A stretch of 64,000 nucleotides of DNA from Algoriphagus sp. AGSA1 (GCF_021390545.1 NZ_JAJUWR010000005.1:180496-244495), one strand, 5' to 3'. Positions 53,479-61,691 are shown, counted from the stretch's first letter. The notes: generated by a model from the letters alone, not told the origin. Numbers and translations: made by a program.

Positions 53479-53898
53479 ATGAAACCCATACATACCCTAT
53501 TGATAGGCCTTATCTTTTTTATGGTCACAAGTTGTAGTTCTACCAAAACAATTAATCCTCTGAAGCTGCTCACCAACAAATCCTGGGCTCTTTCCTCTCT
53601 AGCAGGTAAAAGCCTTGACATGAGCCAATTCCCAGGTGGCATTCCGACCTTAAATTTTCTGGAGGACGGTAAGCTTTCCGGCTTTACCGGATGCAATAAT
53701 TTCTCAGGGAACTTCAGCCTTGAAGAACCCGGGATCAAACTTGACCCAGGGGCCATCACCAAAAAGATGTGCCCCGGCTCCGGTGAAGAGGATTTTATCG
53801 CAGCCTTGAAAAAAGCAGGCGACTTGAAAATAGCAAGGGATAAACTCACTCTTTTAGACGGCACCATGGAGTTGATGAGTTTTGTTCCAAAGAATTAA
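53479..53898 (+). CDS. META domain lipoprotein (HslJ-like)
   Basis: A 139-residue lipoprotein with lipobox MVTSCSS (Cys19). The mature part is a META/HslJ domain: KSWALSSLAGKSL, PTLNFLEDGKLSGFTGCNNFSG and the MCPGSGEEDFIAAL segment with the expected Asn-Asn and Cys. Family members are stress-linked envelope proteins, named from heat-shock HslJ, with no known enzyme activity. Convergent with the Gre-like gene, two bases apart. Confidence 0.9.
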   Translation: MKPIHTLLIGLIFFMVTSCSSTKTINPLKLLTNKSWALSSLAGKSLDMSQFPGGIPTLNFLEDGKLSGFTGCNNFSGNFSLEEPGIKLDPGAITKKMCPGSGEEDFIAALKKAGDLKIARDKLTLLDGTMELMSFVPKN

Positions 53899-53899
53899 A

Positions 53900-54355
53900 T
53901 CAATTCAGCTCATTGATCGTAATTGTTTTCCCCCTAAACTCCACTTGCTCATTTCTCTTCTTACCTATCAGTATTTCCCCGAGAGGCGAATTTTTACTGA
54001 GCATAAAAAGCTTTTGACCATCCACCGTCAGTTGTCCTAAGCTAACTGAAATCAGATATCTATCAGAACCTAACTGCACAAGGCTCCCTTCCTGCACTGA
54101 TGCAGAAGGCTCTTTAATCGCCTGTAACCTACATAGCTCGTCAAATTCAAAATTCGCCTGCTTCAACTGTGCGGCCACAGTCATCAGGTCACGTGACATA
54201 GTTTCTCTTCCTGTCTCGAACTTGTCCCCCGCACTACTTTTGGTGTCCTCAAGAATGCCCTCATTAATGGCATTTCTCTCAGTTTCCAACAGATTGATCT
54301 TATCTTTGACCTTTGCGATGGCGGTCTGATAGATTTTTTCTTTGAACGTATTCAT
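53900..54355 (-). CDS. GreA/GreB-like protein
   Basis: A 151-residue protein. Residues 5-80 form a coiled coil (AIAKVKDKINLLETERNAINEGI, then SRDLMTVAAQLKQANFEFDEL) and the rest a small beta domain with SKNSPLGEILIGKKRNEQVEF, which is the GreA/B C-terminal pattern. Bacteroidota copies are often mislabelled 3-oxoacyl-ACP synthase. The tip acidic residues typical of GreA (DxxE) are replaced by EDTKSSAGDKFE. It may bind the RNA polymerase secondary channel; transcript-cleavage activity is unsure. Confidence 0.8.
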   Translation of the reverse strand: MNTFKEKIYQTAIAKVKDKINLLETERNAINEGILEDTKSSAGDKFETGRETMSRDLMTVAAQLKQANFEFDELCRLQAIKEPSASVQEGSLVQLGSDRYLISVSLGQLTVDGQKLFMLSKNSPLGEILIGKKRNEQVEFRGKTITINELN

Positions 54356-54361
54356 AATTAA

Positions 54362-54820
54362 TCAAATGCAGCCCTCTTTCCGGCGTGTGTCGATGATGTA
54401 AACAATTTTCCAGCCTGAGGCCATTTTTACCAATTGAAAGGAATTAACACCACAATGGCTGAATTTGTCATTGAAGTAAAACTGATAGGGAGTCCAGACA
54501 GCCGCCATAGGCCCGTCAACAGCAATCTGATAATCCGTGATTCTTTCATCCAAAACAGCATCATCAGGAAGACTGCCGATTCCCTTTACAAAATCAGCTA
54601 CCGATCCTGCTTTCACAACCCCAGTTCTCCCATTGGTCTCTATGGTCTGCATGATGGCATCCTCAGAAAAAACAGCCGCTATCTGATCCGGGTTTTTGGC
54701 TCTCATACCATCAAAAAGCAATTCAATAACAGCCTTAACAGCAGCCTCTTCCGACTGGGAAAAAGCCGGAAACGCCATCGTAACAGCCAACAAAGTGGTT
54801 AAAAGATTCTTGGTCCTCAT
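54362..54820 (-). CDS. Secreted NTF2-like / SnoaL-like protein
   Basis: A 152-residue protein with a signal peptide (LLTTLLAVTMAFPAFS) and one NTF2-like cone fold: VKAVIELLFDGMRAKNPDQIAAVFSEDAIMQ, then MAAVWTPYQFYFNDKFSHCGVNSFQLVKMASGWKIVYIIDT. Such proteins may be steroid-isomerase-like enzymes or binding proteins. It is six bases upstream of the Gre-like gene and close behind an SDR, so the three may be one transcript. Function unknown. Confidence 0.85.
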   Translation of the reverse strand: MRTKNLLTTLLAVTMAFPAFSQSEEAAVKAVIELLFDGMRAKNPDQIAAVFSEDAIMQTIETNGRTGVVKAGSVADFVKGIGSLPDDAVLDERITDYQIAVDGPMAAVWTPYQFYFNDKFSHCGVNSFQLVKMASGWKIVYIIDTRRKEGCI

Positions 54821-54829
54821 AGATTTAAG

Positions 54830-55507
54830 TTATACCTGACCATACAATTTGAAGGTCATGTTTTGCAGCGAATGGGTATTCACAGCATAATGCATGGCTT
54901 CGGCAATCTCATCTGGCCTTACCCATTTGCTGAAGTCATCATCTGGCATAGCCTCCCGGTTAGGGGGAGTGTCGATGATACTAGGCACAAAGACATGGGA
55001 TCTGATTGGGGTGTTTTTCGTTTCTTCACCTACAATCTCAGCCAATGAAATCAGCATTTTCTTACTCAAGGCGTATGCCAAGGCCTCACGTGCATCTTCA
55101 TTTTGCAGGGCTGGTCTTGCCCCTACGAAAAGGAAAGTTCCTTTATCCTGTTTTTTCATGATTGGCATAAAGCCTTTTACCAAATGGAAAGCTGAAAAGA
55201 AATTTAAGTTGAGCATTTTTTCCAAATCCTCCTGCCTAGTGTCGGCGATCCCTCCCATCGCAAATCCTCCGACCAGAAAAGCCATCGCATCTACTTCTCC
55301 ATATTGCAAATGATATTCTTTGATAAACTCTGCCACGGCCTTTTCGTCCGTCACATCTACTTCATAGGAATCGTCAGCCTCTTCTACTTCAAGGTTTTTG
55401 CCAGGGTGAAGCAACGCAATGATATGATACCCTTCACGCTTAAACTTCTCAACAACCGCTGAACCTAAATTCCCCCCTGCGCCTGTGATAATGATATTTC
55501 TGCTCAT
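54830..55507 (-). CDS. Short-chain dehydrogenase/reductase
   Basis: A 225-residue SDR. The nucleotide motif ITGAGGNLGSAVV is at residues 6-18 and DVTDEKAVAEF gives the second binding loop. ALAYALSKKMLISLAEIV supplies the catalytic Tyr and Lys (YALSK), with the Ser position in FLFVGARPAL apparently replaced by Gly-Ala. It is shorter than classical members. A likely oxidoreductase of unknown substrate, co-directional with the NTF2-like gene 9 bp downstream. Confidence 0.85.
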   Translation of the reverse strand: MSRNIIITGAGGNLGSAVVEKFKREGYHIIALLHPGKNLEVEEADDSYEVDVTDEKAVAEFIKEYHLQYGEVDAMAFLVGGFAMGGIADTRQEDLEKMLNLNFFSAFHLVKGFMPIMKKQDKGTFLFVGARPALQNEDAREALAYALSKKMLISLAEIVGEETKNTPIRSHVFVPSIIDTPPNREAMPDDDFSKWVRPDEIAEAMHYAVNTHSLQNMTFKLYGQV

Positions 55508-55566
55508 ACTAGTCCGAAATTCTTTCTGATATTTGTTAAAATTAGCCTTAATTTTTCAAAATCGAT

Positions 55567-56460
55567 ATGAATCAACTTAAAAGCATTATTAAGAGCCAAG
55601 AAAACCGACGCCGAAGAAATTTCTTCTTAAAGCTGATTTTACTACTGGCTTTGATTGTGGTATTTGAGTCAAAAACCTGGATCTCACCATTTTTGGAAGG
55701 ATTCCCTATCCTAAATAATAGTATCCGTGCGCTTATCTTCCTCATCAGTGGAAATCTAATCATCTCCCTTGCAAGGATCATAACACTCCAATTTTACCTA
55801 AAGAGGACGGAGGACTCCAGGGTACAGCCAAATTTTATCGTGGGGATAGATCGTCTTGCTACTTTGTTCAACATGATTATTATGTTGATCTCCTTAATTC
55901 TACTCTTTGGAGTGGAACCTTTAAAATTCCTGACCAGCATCACTATAGTGGCGGCGGCTATTGCACTTCTTACCAAAGACTACATCACCAATATCGTCAA
56001 TGGGTTGATCATCATGTTTTCAGATCAGTTGGAGATAGGAGATAAGATCCTAATAGGGAAAAATGTGGGTTTCATCCGGGACATCACCTTGATCAACATG
56101 CTGCTCAAAACAGAAACAGGGGAAATCGTCATTGTACCGAATACCTTGGCGCTCACCTCTGAAGTGGTGAATTATTCCAAAAACAATTCGCATCAGGTGA
56201 TCTTGGATTCAGAAATCCCATTCTATTCCGCAATCCAACTAAGCGAGTTGGAAAAGACGCTGAACGAATCTTTGGCCTCCTTTTCAGACTATGTATATGT
56301 GGATGGCGCACAGCTCAATATCCTCGAACGAAAGCCTGAAAGCATCATAATCCGCTACCAATTCCCTATCAAATCAGGCGAGAAAACCGTGGAAAAGAAT
56401 GCCAAAAAAAACATCAATCAAACTTTAATCAACTGGTCCAATGCAACCCGAAAAGCCTAA
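55567..56460 (+). CDS. MscS-type mechanosensitive channel protein
   Basis: A 297-residue membrane protein with about three to four helices in residues 18-145 (FFLKLILLLALIVVFES, SIRALIFLISGNLIISLARI, RLATLFNMIIMLISLILLFGV and TSITIVAAAIALLT) followed by the MscS beta domain (LEIGDKILIGKNVGFIRDITLINMLLKTETGEIVIVPNT). It protects the cell against osmotic downshock. The C-terminal alpha/beta part is complete. Its stop overlaps the ATL gene by 20 bp. Confidence 0.92.
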   Translation: MNQLKSIIKSQENRRRRNFFLKLILLLALIVVFESKTWISPFLEGFPILNNSIRALIFLISGNLIISLARIITLQFYLKRTEDSRVQPNFIVGIDRLATLFNMIIMLISLILLFGVEPLKFLTSITIVAAAIALLTKDYITNIVNGLIIMFSDQLEIGDKILIGKNVGFIRDITLINMLLKTETGEIVIVPNTLALTSEVVNYSKNNSHQVILDSEIPFYSAIQLSELEKTLNESLASFSDYVYVDGAQLNILERKPESIIIRYQFPIKSGEKTVEKNAKKNINQTLINWSNATRKA

Positions 56461-56779
56461 TTACTTTGATCTGGTCTATCAGGTCGTACGCTTGATCCCC
56501 AAAGGGAGAGTCACAAACTACGGCGCTATTGCCCATTACCTGGGCATAAAAAGCGGTGCCCGAATGGTGGGATATGCGATGAATGCCGCACATACCATGG
56601 ATGATGTACCCGCCCATCGGGTGGTAAACAGCCAAGGGTTATTGACCGGTAAAACCCATTTCTCCACCCCTACAGAAATGCAGGAGCTACTGGAAAAAGA
56701 AGGTGTAAAAGTGGTAAAAGACAAAGTCCAGAATTTTGACAAAGTCTTCTGGAATCCTGAGGTGGAATTGGCTTTGTGA
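56441..56779 (+). CDS. Alkyltransferase-like (ATL) DNA-binding protein
   Basis: A 112-residue protein of the MGMT/Ogt fold. FDLVYQVVRLIPKGRVTNYGAIA and YAMNAAH match the DNA-binding helix-turn-helix and Arg finger. The active-site PCHRV is PAHRVVN here, so the alkyl-acceptor Cys is Ala and the protein cannot repair by itself. ATL proteins bind O6-alkylguanine and recruit nucleotide excision repair. It overlaps the MscS gene by 20 bp. Confidence 0.93.
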   Translation: MQPEKPNYFDLVYQVVRLIPKGRVTNYGAIAHYLGIKSGARMVGYAMNAAHTMDDVPAHRVVNSQGLLTGKTHFSTPTEMQELLEKEGVKVVKDKVQNFDKVFWNPEVELAL

Positions 56780-56818
56780 TTATTTTCAATAACACTTGAC
56801 AGGTTAGAAAATCACCAT

Positions 56819-57073
56819 GCGTTCCGATGGAACGCCCTGTACTTGCCCATCGACTTTTCTACCGACCAATTGTCCCTATGGGACAATCCAACTGTTTTAG
56901 ATACTAATTGCCTCAAAATCTAGAGTGGATTGTTAATAGATTAAAAGAGTTCCTGTTAAGCAGCAACAAATCTGCCCGGAGAAAATAGAGTCGAAGCTAG
57001 ATCAAGTCGTTCCGTAGGAACGTATGGTAGGTAGATTTAGCGATTCATACTTAGTTATCGTTCCATAGGAACG
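56819..57073. repeat. REP-like palindrome cluster
   Basis: Four short palindromes with 3-base centres: GCGTTCC-GAT-GGAACGC (56819-56835), ATTGTCCC-TAT-GGGACAAT (56869-56887), CGTTCC-GTA-GGAACG (57008-57022) and CGTTCC-ATA-GGAACG (57059-57073). The last two are followed by TATGGTA and TTTGGTA. They fill the 304-bp gap between the ATL gene and the symporter end. The shared arm with variable centre suggests one dispersed REP-like family. Confidence 0.75.
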
Positions 57074-57083
57074 TTTGGTAAAA

Positions 57084-58538
57084 TCATTTCCTCCTCAACG
57101 AATACAATCCAACGAACATAATCAATCCATTCAAGATCAAGGCTTCGAAACCGAATTTATACCCCCAAAACAATTCTTCCGAATTGGAGGCGATCAAAAA
57201 GGTCAGTGCCGGGGCAAATACAGCGAGGTAAGGAACGAATTTATCCTTGACTTTCCACTTTGTGAACAGTCCAAAAGAATACAGTCCAAGCAAAGGGCCA
57301 TAGGTATAGCCAGCGATCACGAAAACAGAATTGATCACACTTTGGTCATTGATCCAGTAGAAGGCAAGGATCACCAGGAACATCACAAAAGTGAAGATTA
57401 CATGTACCTTTTTACGTACAGAAACCCGTTTTTCCAAAGGATATCTTTTTTCAACCTCTAGAAAATCAACGCAAAAGGAGGTAGTCAATGCAGTAAGTGT
57501 GGAATCCGCACTGGAATAAGCCGCAGCCGTAATACCCAGCACAAAGATAATTCCTGCAAATGGCGAGAAATACTGGGTAGCTAGCAACGGGAAAAGCTCA
57601 TCGGACTTTGATGGCAGTTGTATTCCCCGCGTCTCGGCATAAAGGTAAAGCAACACACCCAAAGCCAGAAAAAGCAAATTTACAAATACCAGAATCGTGG
57701 TAAACCAGAACATATTCTTCTGGGCATCACCTATATTCTTACAGGTCAGGTTCTTCTGCATCATATCCTGATCCAGTCCTGTCATCACGATCGTAATAAA
57801 CGCTCCCGAAATAAATTGCTTAAAGAAGTTTGTACCGGCTTTCCAGTCCCAATCGAAAATCCGGGAGCGGGGATCATCGGAAACGGCCTTGAAATAATCA
57901 CTCACTCCGTCGAAGTTCAATTCGTTTCCCACCATAATCACACAAACCACCACGGCGAACAGCATAAAGAACGTTTGTAGTGTATCTGTCCACACGACCG
58001 TCTTGATACCTCCACGGTGGGTATAAAGCCATATCAAACCCACGGTAATCAGCACCGACACCCAAAAAGGGATACCTAAAGAATCAAAAAGTATCAGTTG
58101 AAGTACACTTGCCACCAAAAAAACCCGAATGGAAGATCCCAATGTTCTCGACAGAATAAAGAAAAATGCCCCGGTCTTATAGGACCAAAAACCAAACCTA
58201 TCCTCCAGATATGAATAAATCGAGACGAGATTCAGCCGATAATAAAGTGGCAACAAGACCTTCGCTATGGTGAAATAGCCCAAAGTATAACCCAAAACAA
58301 CTTGGAAGTAAAAGAAGTTAGGATTGCCGGATTCATTACCAACTTCCCCTGGAACGGATATAAAAGTAACCCCTGAAAGTGAAGCCCCTATCATCCCAAA
58401 TGCCACCAAAAACCATGGCGACTCGCGGTCACCTGTGAAGAAAGTTTCGGCAGAGACTTTGCGGGAAGTAAACCAGGAAATCAAAAACAGCAGTAAAAAA
58501 TAACAACAGATTACAAGAAGGACGAGTTGGGAATTCAT
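57084..58538 (-). CDS. Sodium:solute symporter (SSS family)
   Basis: About 484 residues from ATG 58538 (MNSQLVLLVICCYFLLLFLI). A longer form to 58613 would run into the start of clpS and adds a polar, unconserved lead. Thirteen to fourteen membrane helices are visible. GMIGASLSGVTFISVPG, RTLGSSIRVFLVASVLQL and GITAAAYSSADSTLTALTTSF are the sodium- and substrate-binding motifs of the family. Substrate may be a sugar, sialic acid or another organic solute. It is divergent from clpS. Confidence 0.93.
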   Translation of the reverse strand: MNSQLVLLVICCYFLLLFLISWFTSRKVSAETFFTGDRESPWFLVAFGMIGASLSGVTFISVPGEVGNESGNPNFFYFQVVLGYTLGYFTIAKVLLPLYYRLNLVSIYSYLEDRFGFWSYKTGAFFFILSRTLGSSIRVFLVASVLQLILFDSLGIPFWVSVLITVGLIWLYTHRGGIKTVVWTDTLQTFFMLFAVVVCVIMVGNELNFDGVSDYFKAVSDDPRSRIFDWDWKAGTNFFKQFISGAFITIVMTGLDQDMMQKNLTCKNIGDAQKNMFWFTTILVFVNLLFLALGVLLYLYAETRGIQLPSKSDELFPLLATQYFSPFAGIIFVLGITAAAYSSADSTLTALTTSFCVDFLEVEKRYPLEKRVSVRKKVHVIFTFVMFLVILAFYWINDQSVINSVFVIAGYTYGPLLGLYSFGLFTKWKVKDKFVPYLAVFAPALTFLIASNSEELFWGYKFGFEALILNGLIMFVGLYSLRRK

Positions 58539-58591
58539 AAATCGTATTGAAGTGGGTTCGCTAAGTTGTCCAATATTCTTAATTTTGCAAA

Positions 58592-58885
58592 ATGAATCAT
58601 CCAAACGAACCACTTCCGTATATAGAAGAATCAGAAGTTCTGGTGGAGGATTTGATAGATATTGAATCCAACGACCTGATTGTGTACAATGATGAGTACA
58701 ATACGTTTGATCACGTGATCAAGATCCTCATGAAAGTCTGCAAGCATACCATCGAGCAGGCGGAGCAGTGTACCATCACTATTCACTATAAGGGAAAATG
58801 TGCGGTGAAAAAAGGCAGTATGACAGAGCTAAAACCTATGTGTCAAGCTATATTAGATGCCGGAATCCAAGCCGCAATCGTTTAA
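58592..58885 (+). CDS. clpS: ClpS ATP-dependent protease adaptor
   Basis: A 97-residue adaptor delivering N-degron substrates to ClpAP. After an acidic lead (residues 1-27), LIVYNDEYNTFDHVIKILMKVCKHTIEQAEQCTITIHYKGKCAVKKG follows the family core, including the NDE-x-x-T-F region and the H-x-x-G tail. The N-degron pocket Met is replaced by other hydrophobics in part. It is followed by recR after 12 bp. Confidence 0.92.
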   Translation: MNHPNEPLPYIEESEVLVEDLIDIESNDLIVYNDEYNTFDHVIKILMKVCKHTIEQAEQCTITIHYKGKCAVKKGSMTELKPMCQAILDAGIQAAIV

Positions 58886-58897
58886 ATCCACCCAGAA

Positions 58898-59518
58898 TTG
58901 AATATTCCTTCCAAACTGATAGAAGATGCTGTCACCGAGATATCCAGACTACCGGGTATTGGCAAAAAAACAGCGCTTAGGCTTGCTCTGTATCTTCTAA
59001 AACAACACGAGGCCAATACGGAGGCATTGGCTTTGGCCATCATGCGTATGCGTACCGAAATCCGATACTGCAAAACCTGTCATAACATTTCTGATGATGA
59101 GGAATGCAGTATCTGTATGAGTCATCGGCGTGATGGGACTATAATCTGTGTGGTGGAGGATATTCGGGATGTACTGGCGATAGAGAACACCAACCAGTTC
59201 CAAGGGAAATACCATGTGCTTGGTGGTGTGATATCCCCTATTCAGGGAATCGGACCGGAAGAATTGAAAATCGAGTCCTTGCTCTTACGAGTTGAAGCGG
59301 CCGCGCAAAAAGACCCTATACAGGAAGTTATTTTGGCGCTGAGTGCTACCATGGAAGGAGACACAACTTCTTTCTATCTGGCAAAAAAACTTAAGGAAAA
59401 AGAAGTGCGTGTAAGCTCGATCGCGAGAGGCATTCCTGTAGGCGGGGAATTGGAATTCACCGATGAAGTCACCCTAGGCCGCAGCATCATGACACGAACA
59501 AATTACGCAACTGAGTAA
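58898..59518 (+). CDS. recR: Recombination mediator RecR
   Basis: A 206-residue protein of the RecFOR gap-repair pathway. Helix-hairpin-helix LPGIGKKTALRLALYLL, the zinc finger CKTCHNISDDEECSIC, the Toprim segment ICVVEDIRDVLAIENT and HVLGGVISPIQGIGPEEL are all intact. There is no ATG: the frame opens directly after the clpS stop, and TTG at 58898 gives the conserved MNIPSKLIEDAV. An upstream ATC is not a credible start, so TTG is preferred. Confidence 0.95.
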   Translation: MNIPSKLIEDAVTEISRLPGIGKKTALRLALYLLKQHEANTEALALAIMRMRTEIRYCKTCHNISDDEECSICMSHRRDGTIICVVEDIRDVLAIENTNQFQGKYHVLGGVISPIQGIGPEELKIESLLLRVEAAAQKDPIQEVILALSATMEGDTTSFYLAKKLKEKEVRVSSIARGIPVGGELEFTDEVTLGRSIMTRTNYATE

Positions 59519-59525
59519 AATTTTC

Positions 59526-59556
59526 TTTGCACAGCAAAAACCTAAGCCTATATTTG
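59526..59556 (+). promoter_or_regulatory. Promoter of the tRNA-Ala unit
   Basis: TTTG (59526-59529), exactly 19 bp, then TATATTTG (59549-59556), a full match to TTTG-N19-TAnnTTTG. The next element, 11 bp on, is the degenerate tRNA copy, so transcription should run through it into the true tRNA-Ala. Confidence 0.85.
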
Positions 59557-59567
59557 CAAACCCAAAT

Positions 59568-59644
59568 GGGGGATTAGCTCATGCTAATAAGTCGAGCGTC
59601 CCGATAGCAATCGGGAAGGTCATCAATTCAGACTCATCAAATTA
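59568..59644 (+). pseudogene. Degenerate tRNA-Ala copy 1
   Basis: GGGGGATTAGCTC equals the first 13 bases of the true tRNA-Ala at 59645. The D-loop is scrambled, and the anticodon arm is replaced by CCCGATAGCAATCGGG, a 6-bp hairpin with an AGCA loop. AGGTCATC of the variable and T-arm is kept, but the 3' acceptor strand is lost. It cannot act as a tRNA. Confidence 0.8.
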
Positions 59645-59718
<74 letters not shown>

Positions 59719-59720
59719 CT

Positions 59721-59750
59721 AAAGCTTCACAGAAATGTGGGGCTTTTTGT
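59721..59750 (+). terminator. Intrinsic terminator after tRNA-Ala
   Basis: AAAGCTTCACA (59721-59731) pairs with TGTGGGGCTTT (59736-59746) over a GAAA loop, followed by TT. The same design recurs at 59853 and 60852. Confidence 0.88.
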
Positions 59751-59755
59751 GTTTA

Positions 59756-59851
59756 GGAGGGATTAGCTCAGCTGGCTAGTACGTGCCGACAGCAATCGGA
59801 AGGTCATCCCTGCTGTCGGCAGGCAGGGATTCGACCCAGTTATCCTCCACT
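59756..59851 (+). pseudogene. Degenerate tRNA-Ala copy 2
   Basis: GGATTAGCTCAGCTGGCTAG and the end TTATCCTCCA match the true tRNA-Ala. The anticodon arm is replaced by TGCCGACAGCAATCGGA, and a second palindrome, CCTGCTGTCGGCAGGCAGG, is inserted in the T-arm after AGGTCATC. The cloverleaf is lost. A terminator of the same type as that of the true tRNA follows, so the duplication covered tRNA plus terminator. Confidence 0.8.
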
Positions 59852-59852
59852 T

Positions 59853-59884
59853 AAAAAGCTTCATAGAAATGTGTGGCTTTTTTT
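59853..59884 (+). terminator. Intrinsic terminator after tRNA-Ala copy 2
   Basis: AAAGCTTCATA pairs with TGTGTGGCTTT over a GAAA loop with one mismatch, followed by a T-run to 59884. Confidence 0.75.
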
Positions 59885-60111
59885 CAGGGTTTATAACCCA
59901 GCTTCGTATGTGATTGATTAATCATGTAAAAATCCAAGATACAATTGACATACAATTTTTCAATCGCCTTACTCTCCAACATCTAGCACTGTACTTATTA
60001 TTATCAGATAATTAGAATTAATTTTCAAATGTAATAATTGTAAAATTGCAGCTAGAAGATTAACTTTCAAGAAATTATTAGTGCAATTCTTTATCTTAAA
60101 ACCAAATCCTT
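59885..60111. other. AT-rich gap before a lipoprotein gene
   Basis: Holds one small palindrome, GGGTT-TAT-AACCC (59887-59899), with the same 3-base-centre form as the REP-like units at 56.8 kb. No ORF or RNA gene is seen. Confidence 0.5.
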
Positions 60112-60810
60112 ATGCTCAATAAAATAATCAATCTTTTGTTAGTGATTAGTATTCTGGTGGTCAGTGTAAGTTGCACAGATGACGATGCAGAGCTGCCCTT
60201 TAATCCCGCTCTAAACTTGACATCAACTAATGAAACTGCACCAAAAACATATACCTCAATTGAAGTCACAGGTCAGGTACAGCACAATGAAAAGCGTATT
60301 ATTCAAGACCAAGGAATAGTTTGGGGGATAAGCCAGAACCCGACTATATCCGACAACTTTATTAGCACGCCTACTGATGAGATTGAGGTTACTGTATCCG
60401 AATTGAACCCAAATACAACTTACTTTTTTAGAGTATATGCCTCAAATGGAAACGAAACACTGTATAGTGGTTCTCAGGAAATCTCTACACTTTCCCTGGA
60501 AAACACATCTTGGAAATTAACCACCTCCTACCCTGATGCCAATGACTTCAAAATTATCGCCCAAGTAGATTTTTATGCAGATCAAACAACCAAATTTGAT
60601 GAAATGGATTTGCCGATGCACTGCCCGGGCTGTTACATCGCTTATGGCTCTTGGAGCTTAGATGGAAATAATCTCACTTACATATGGGAAGGAGACGATC
60701 CTGAGAATTCAACCTATATATACAATGGAGTTGTTGAAGGCATGAGCATTTCTGGGACCTACACACATTCAAATAAACCGGAAGGGGTTTGGACAGCCGC
60801 AGAATTGTGA
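60112..60810 (+). CDS. Lipoprotein with FN3-like domain
   Basis: A 232-residue lipoprotein (lipobox VVSVSC, Cys21, followed by TDDD, a sorting pattern seen in Bacteroidota surface lipoproteins). Residues 45-125 form an FN3-like beta domain (IVWGISQNPTISDNF, then LNPNTTYFFRVYASNGN). Residues 130-232 (SWKLTTSYP, ADQTTKFDEM, YGSWSLDGNNLTYIW) look like a lipocalin-type barrel. Likely surface or periplasmic binding; function unknown. Confidence 0.8.
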   Translation: MLNKIINLLLVISILVVSVSCTDDDAELPFNPALNLTSTNETAPKTYTSIEVTGQVQHNEKRIIQDQGIVWGISQNPTISDNFISTPTDEIEVTVSELNPNTTYFFRVYASNGNETLYSGSQEISTLSLENTSWKLTTSYPDANDFKIIAQVDFYADQTTKFDEMDLPMHCPGCYIAYGSWSLDGNNLTYIWEGDDPENSTYIYNGVVEGMSISGTYTHSNKPEGVWTAAEL

Positions 60811-60851
60811 AAAAAGATAGCAAGTAACCGTACTCTGTTAACCCTTATTTC

Positions 60852-60880
60852 AAAAGCTTCACGCAAATGTGGAGTTTTTG
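60852..60880 (+). terminator. Intrinsic terminator after the FN3 lipoprotein
   Basis: AAAAGCTTCAC (60852-60862) pairs with GTGGAGTTTTT (60869-60879) over a 6-base loop, 11 bp with two G-U pairs. Its left arm is nearly identical to the tRNA-Ala terminators 1 kb upstream. Confidence 0.8.
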
Positions 60881-60980
60881 TATTTTAAAACCTTTCTTCC
60901 TTACCAAGGTCACCCACTCTTGAAGATATCATCTGAAGATTCGTTAAATTCGCATAATCCCATCAAAGCTGATCACTCAC

Positions 60981-61403
60981 ATGCAAAGTAAAATTTTTAC
61001 CCTCCTCTTTATTTTTGCAATTGTTACCTCATGCTCCTGTGATCCTGAAAAATTCGCCAAATTTGCTTTTAAAGGAATGGAAGCCATGATGGGCGAGGGA
61101 TTCATGCCTTCTGAAGAGATCCGTATGCTGGGCAACTTCCAGGGCATGAGCGTGAATCTCAGTAAATCAACTGATGATGACACGACCATTTCCACCATTT
61201 ATCTTAAGCTGGAGAATGGCGATCCTCTCCTTTTAGGGAATCAGCCGGAGGTTTTGGCCAGAAAATGTGCGGAGCTTTATCTAAGGGATTTTGAAAAAGC
61301 AGAAGATTATCAGCAAATTACAGTGCAGTTTATTCAGACAGATCCTACAAATCCGGAGAATATTGCCATGCAAGAGTACCTGTTCGATACCCGGGACTTT
61401 TAA
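60981..61403 (+). CDS. Small hypothetical lipoprotein
   Basis: A 140-residue exported protein. The signal MQSKIFTLLFIFAIVTSCSC ends in a lipobox (VTSC, Cys18). The mature part has a helical lead (EKFAKFAFKGMEAMMGEG) and a beta-rich remainder (MSVNLSKSTDDDTTISTIYLKLENG). No family is recognised. A small membrane protein follows 15 bp later in the same direction, probably in the same transcript. Confidence 0.75.
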   Translation: MQSKIFTLLFIFAIVTSCSCDPEKFAKFAFKGMEAMMGEGFMPSEEIRMLGNFQGMSVNLSKSTDDDTTISTIYLKLENGDPLLLGNQPEVLARKCAELYLRDFEKAEDYQQITVQFIQTDPTNPENIAMQEYLFDTRDF

Positions 61404-61418
61404 TTAAACCTATTGTCT

Positions 61419-61691
61419 ATGGAATTACCCAATGAGTACAAAAAACCACCTACCTCACTTGGAGAATGGGTCATCGCAGTATTGATAAAAAGAATCCCGC
61501 TCATAGGCTTGATTATGCTGATCGTGTGGGCTACGGACAAAAGCACCGATCCAGAAAAGGCAAATTGGGCTAAGGCAGAATTAATTGTCAAACTCATCCT
61601 GTTCGCTGCGTTTATGCTCCTTATCGCTATCATTGGCTTTGGCGTATTTACCAATTTTGCGAACGAAATAAACTGGTCTGACTTCGATTGA
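61419..61691 (+). CDS. Small two-helix membrane protein
   Basis: About 90 residues from ATG 61419 (MELPNEYKKPP); a TTG at 61413 would add two residues. Two membrane helices are clear (IPLIGLIMLIVWA at about 27-40 and LIVKLILFAAFMLLIAIIGFGVF at about 57-80) with a charged loop between them. Family not recognised. It is probably co-transcribed with the lipoprotein before it. Confidence 0.7.
   Translation: MELPNEYKKPPTSLGEWVIAVLIKRIPLIGLIMLIVWATDKSTDPEKANWAKAELIVKLILFAAFMLLIAIIGFGVFTNFANEINWSDFD

Noticed and set aside
58539..58613. Longer start for the sodium:solute symporter
   Set aside because: It would overlap the divergent clpS start and adds a polar lead absent from the family.
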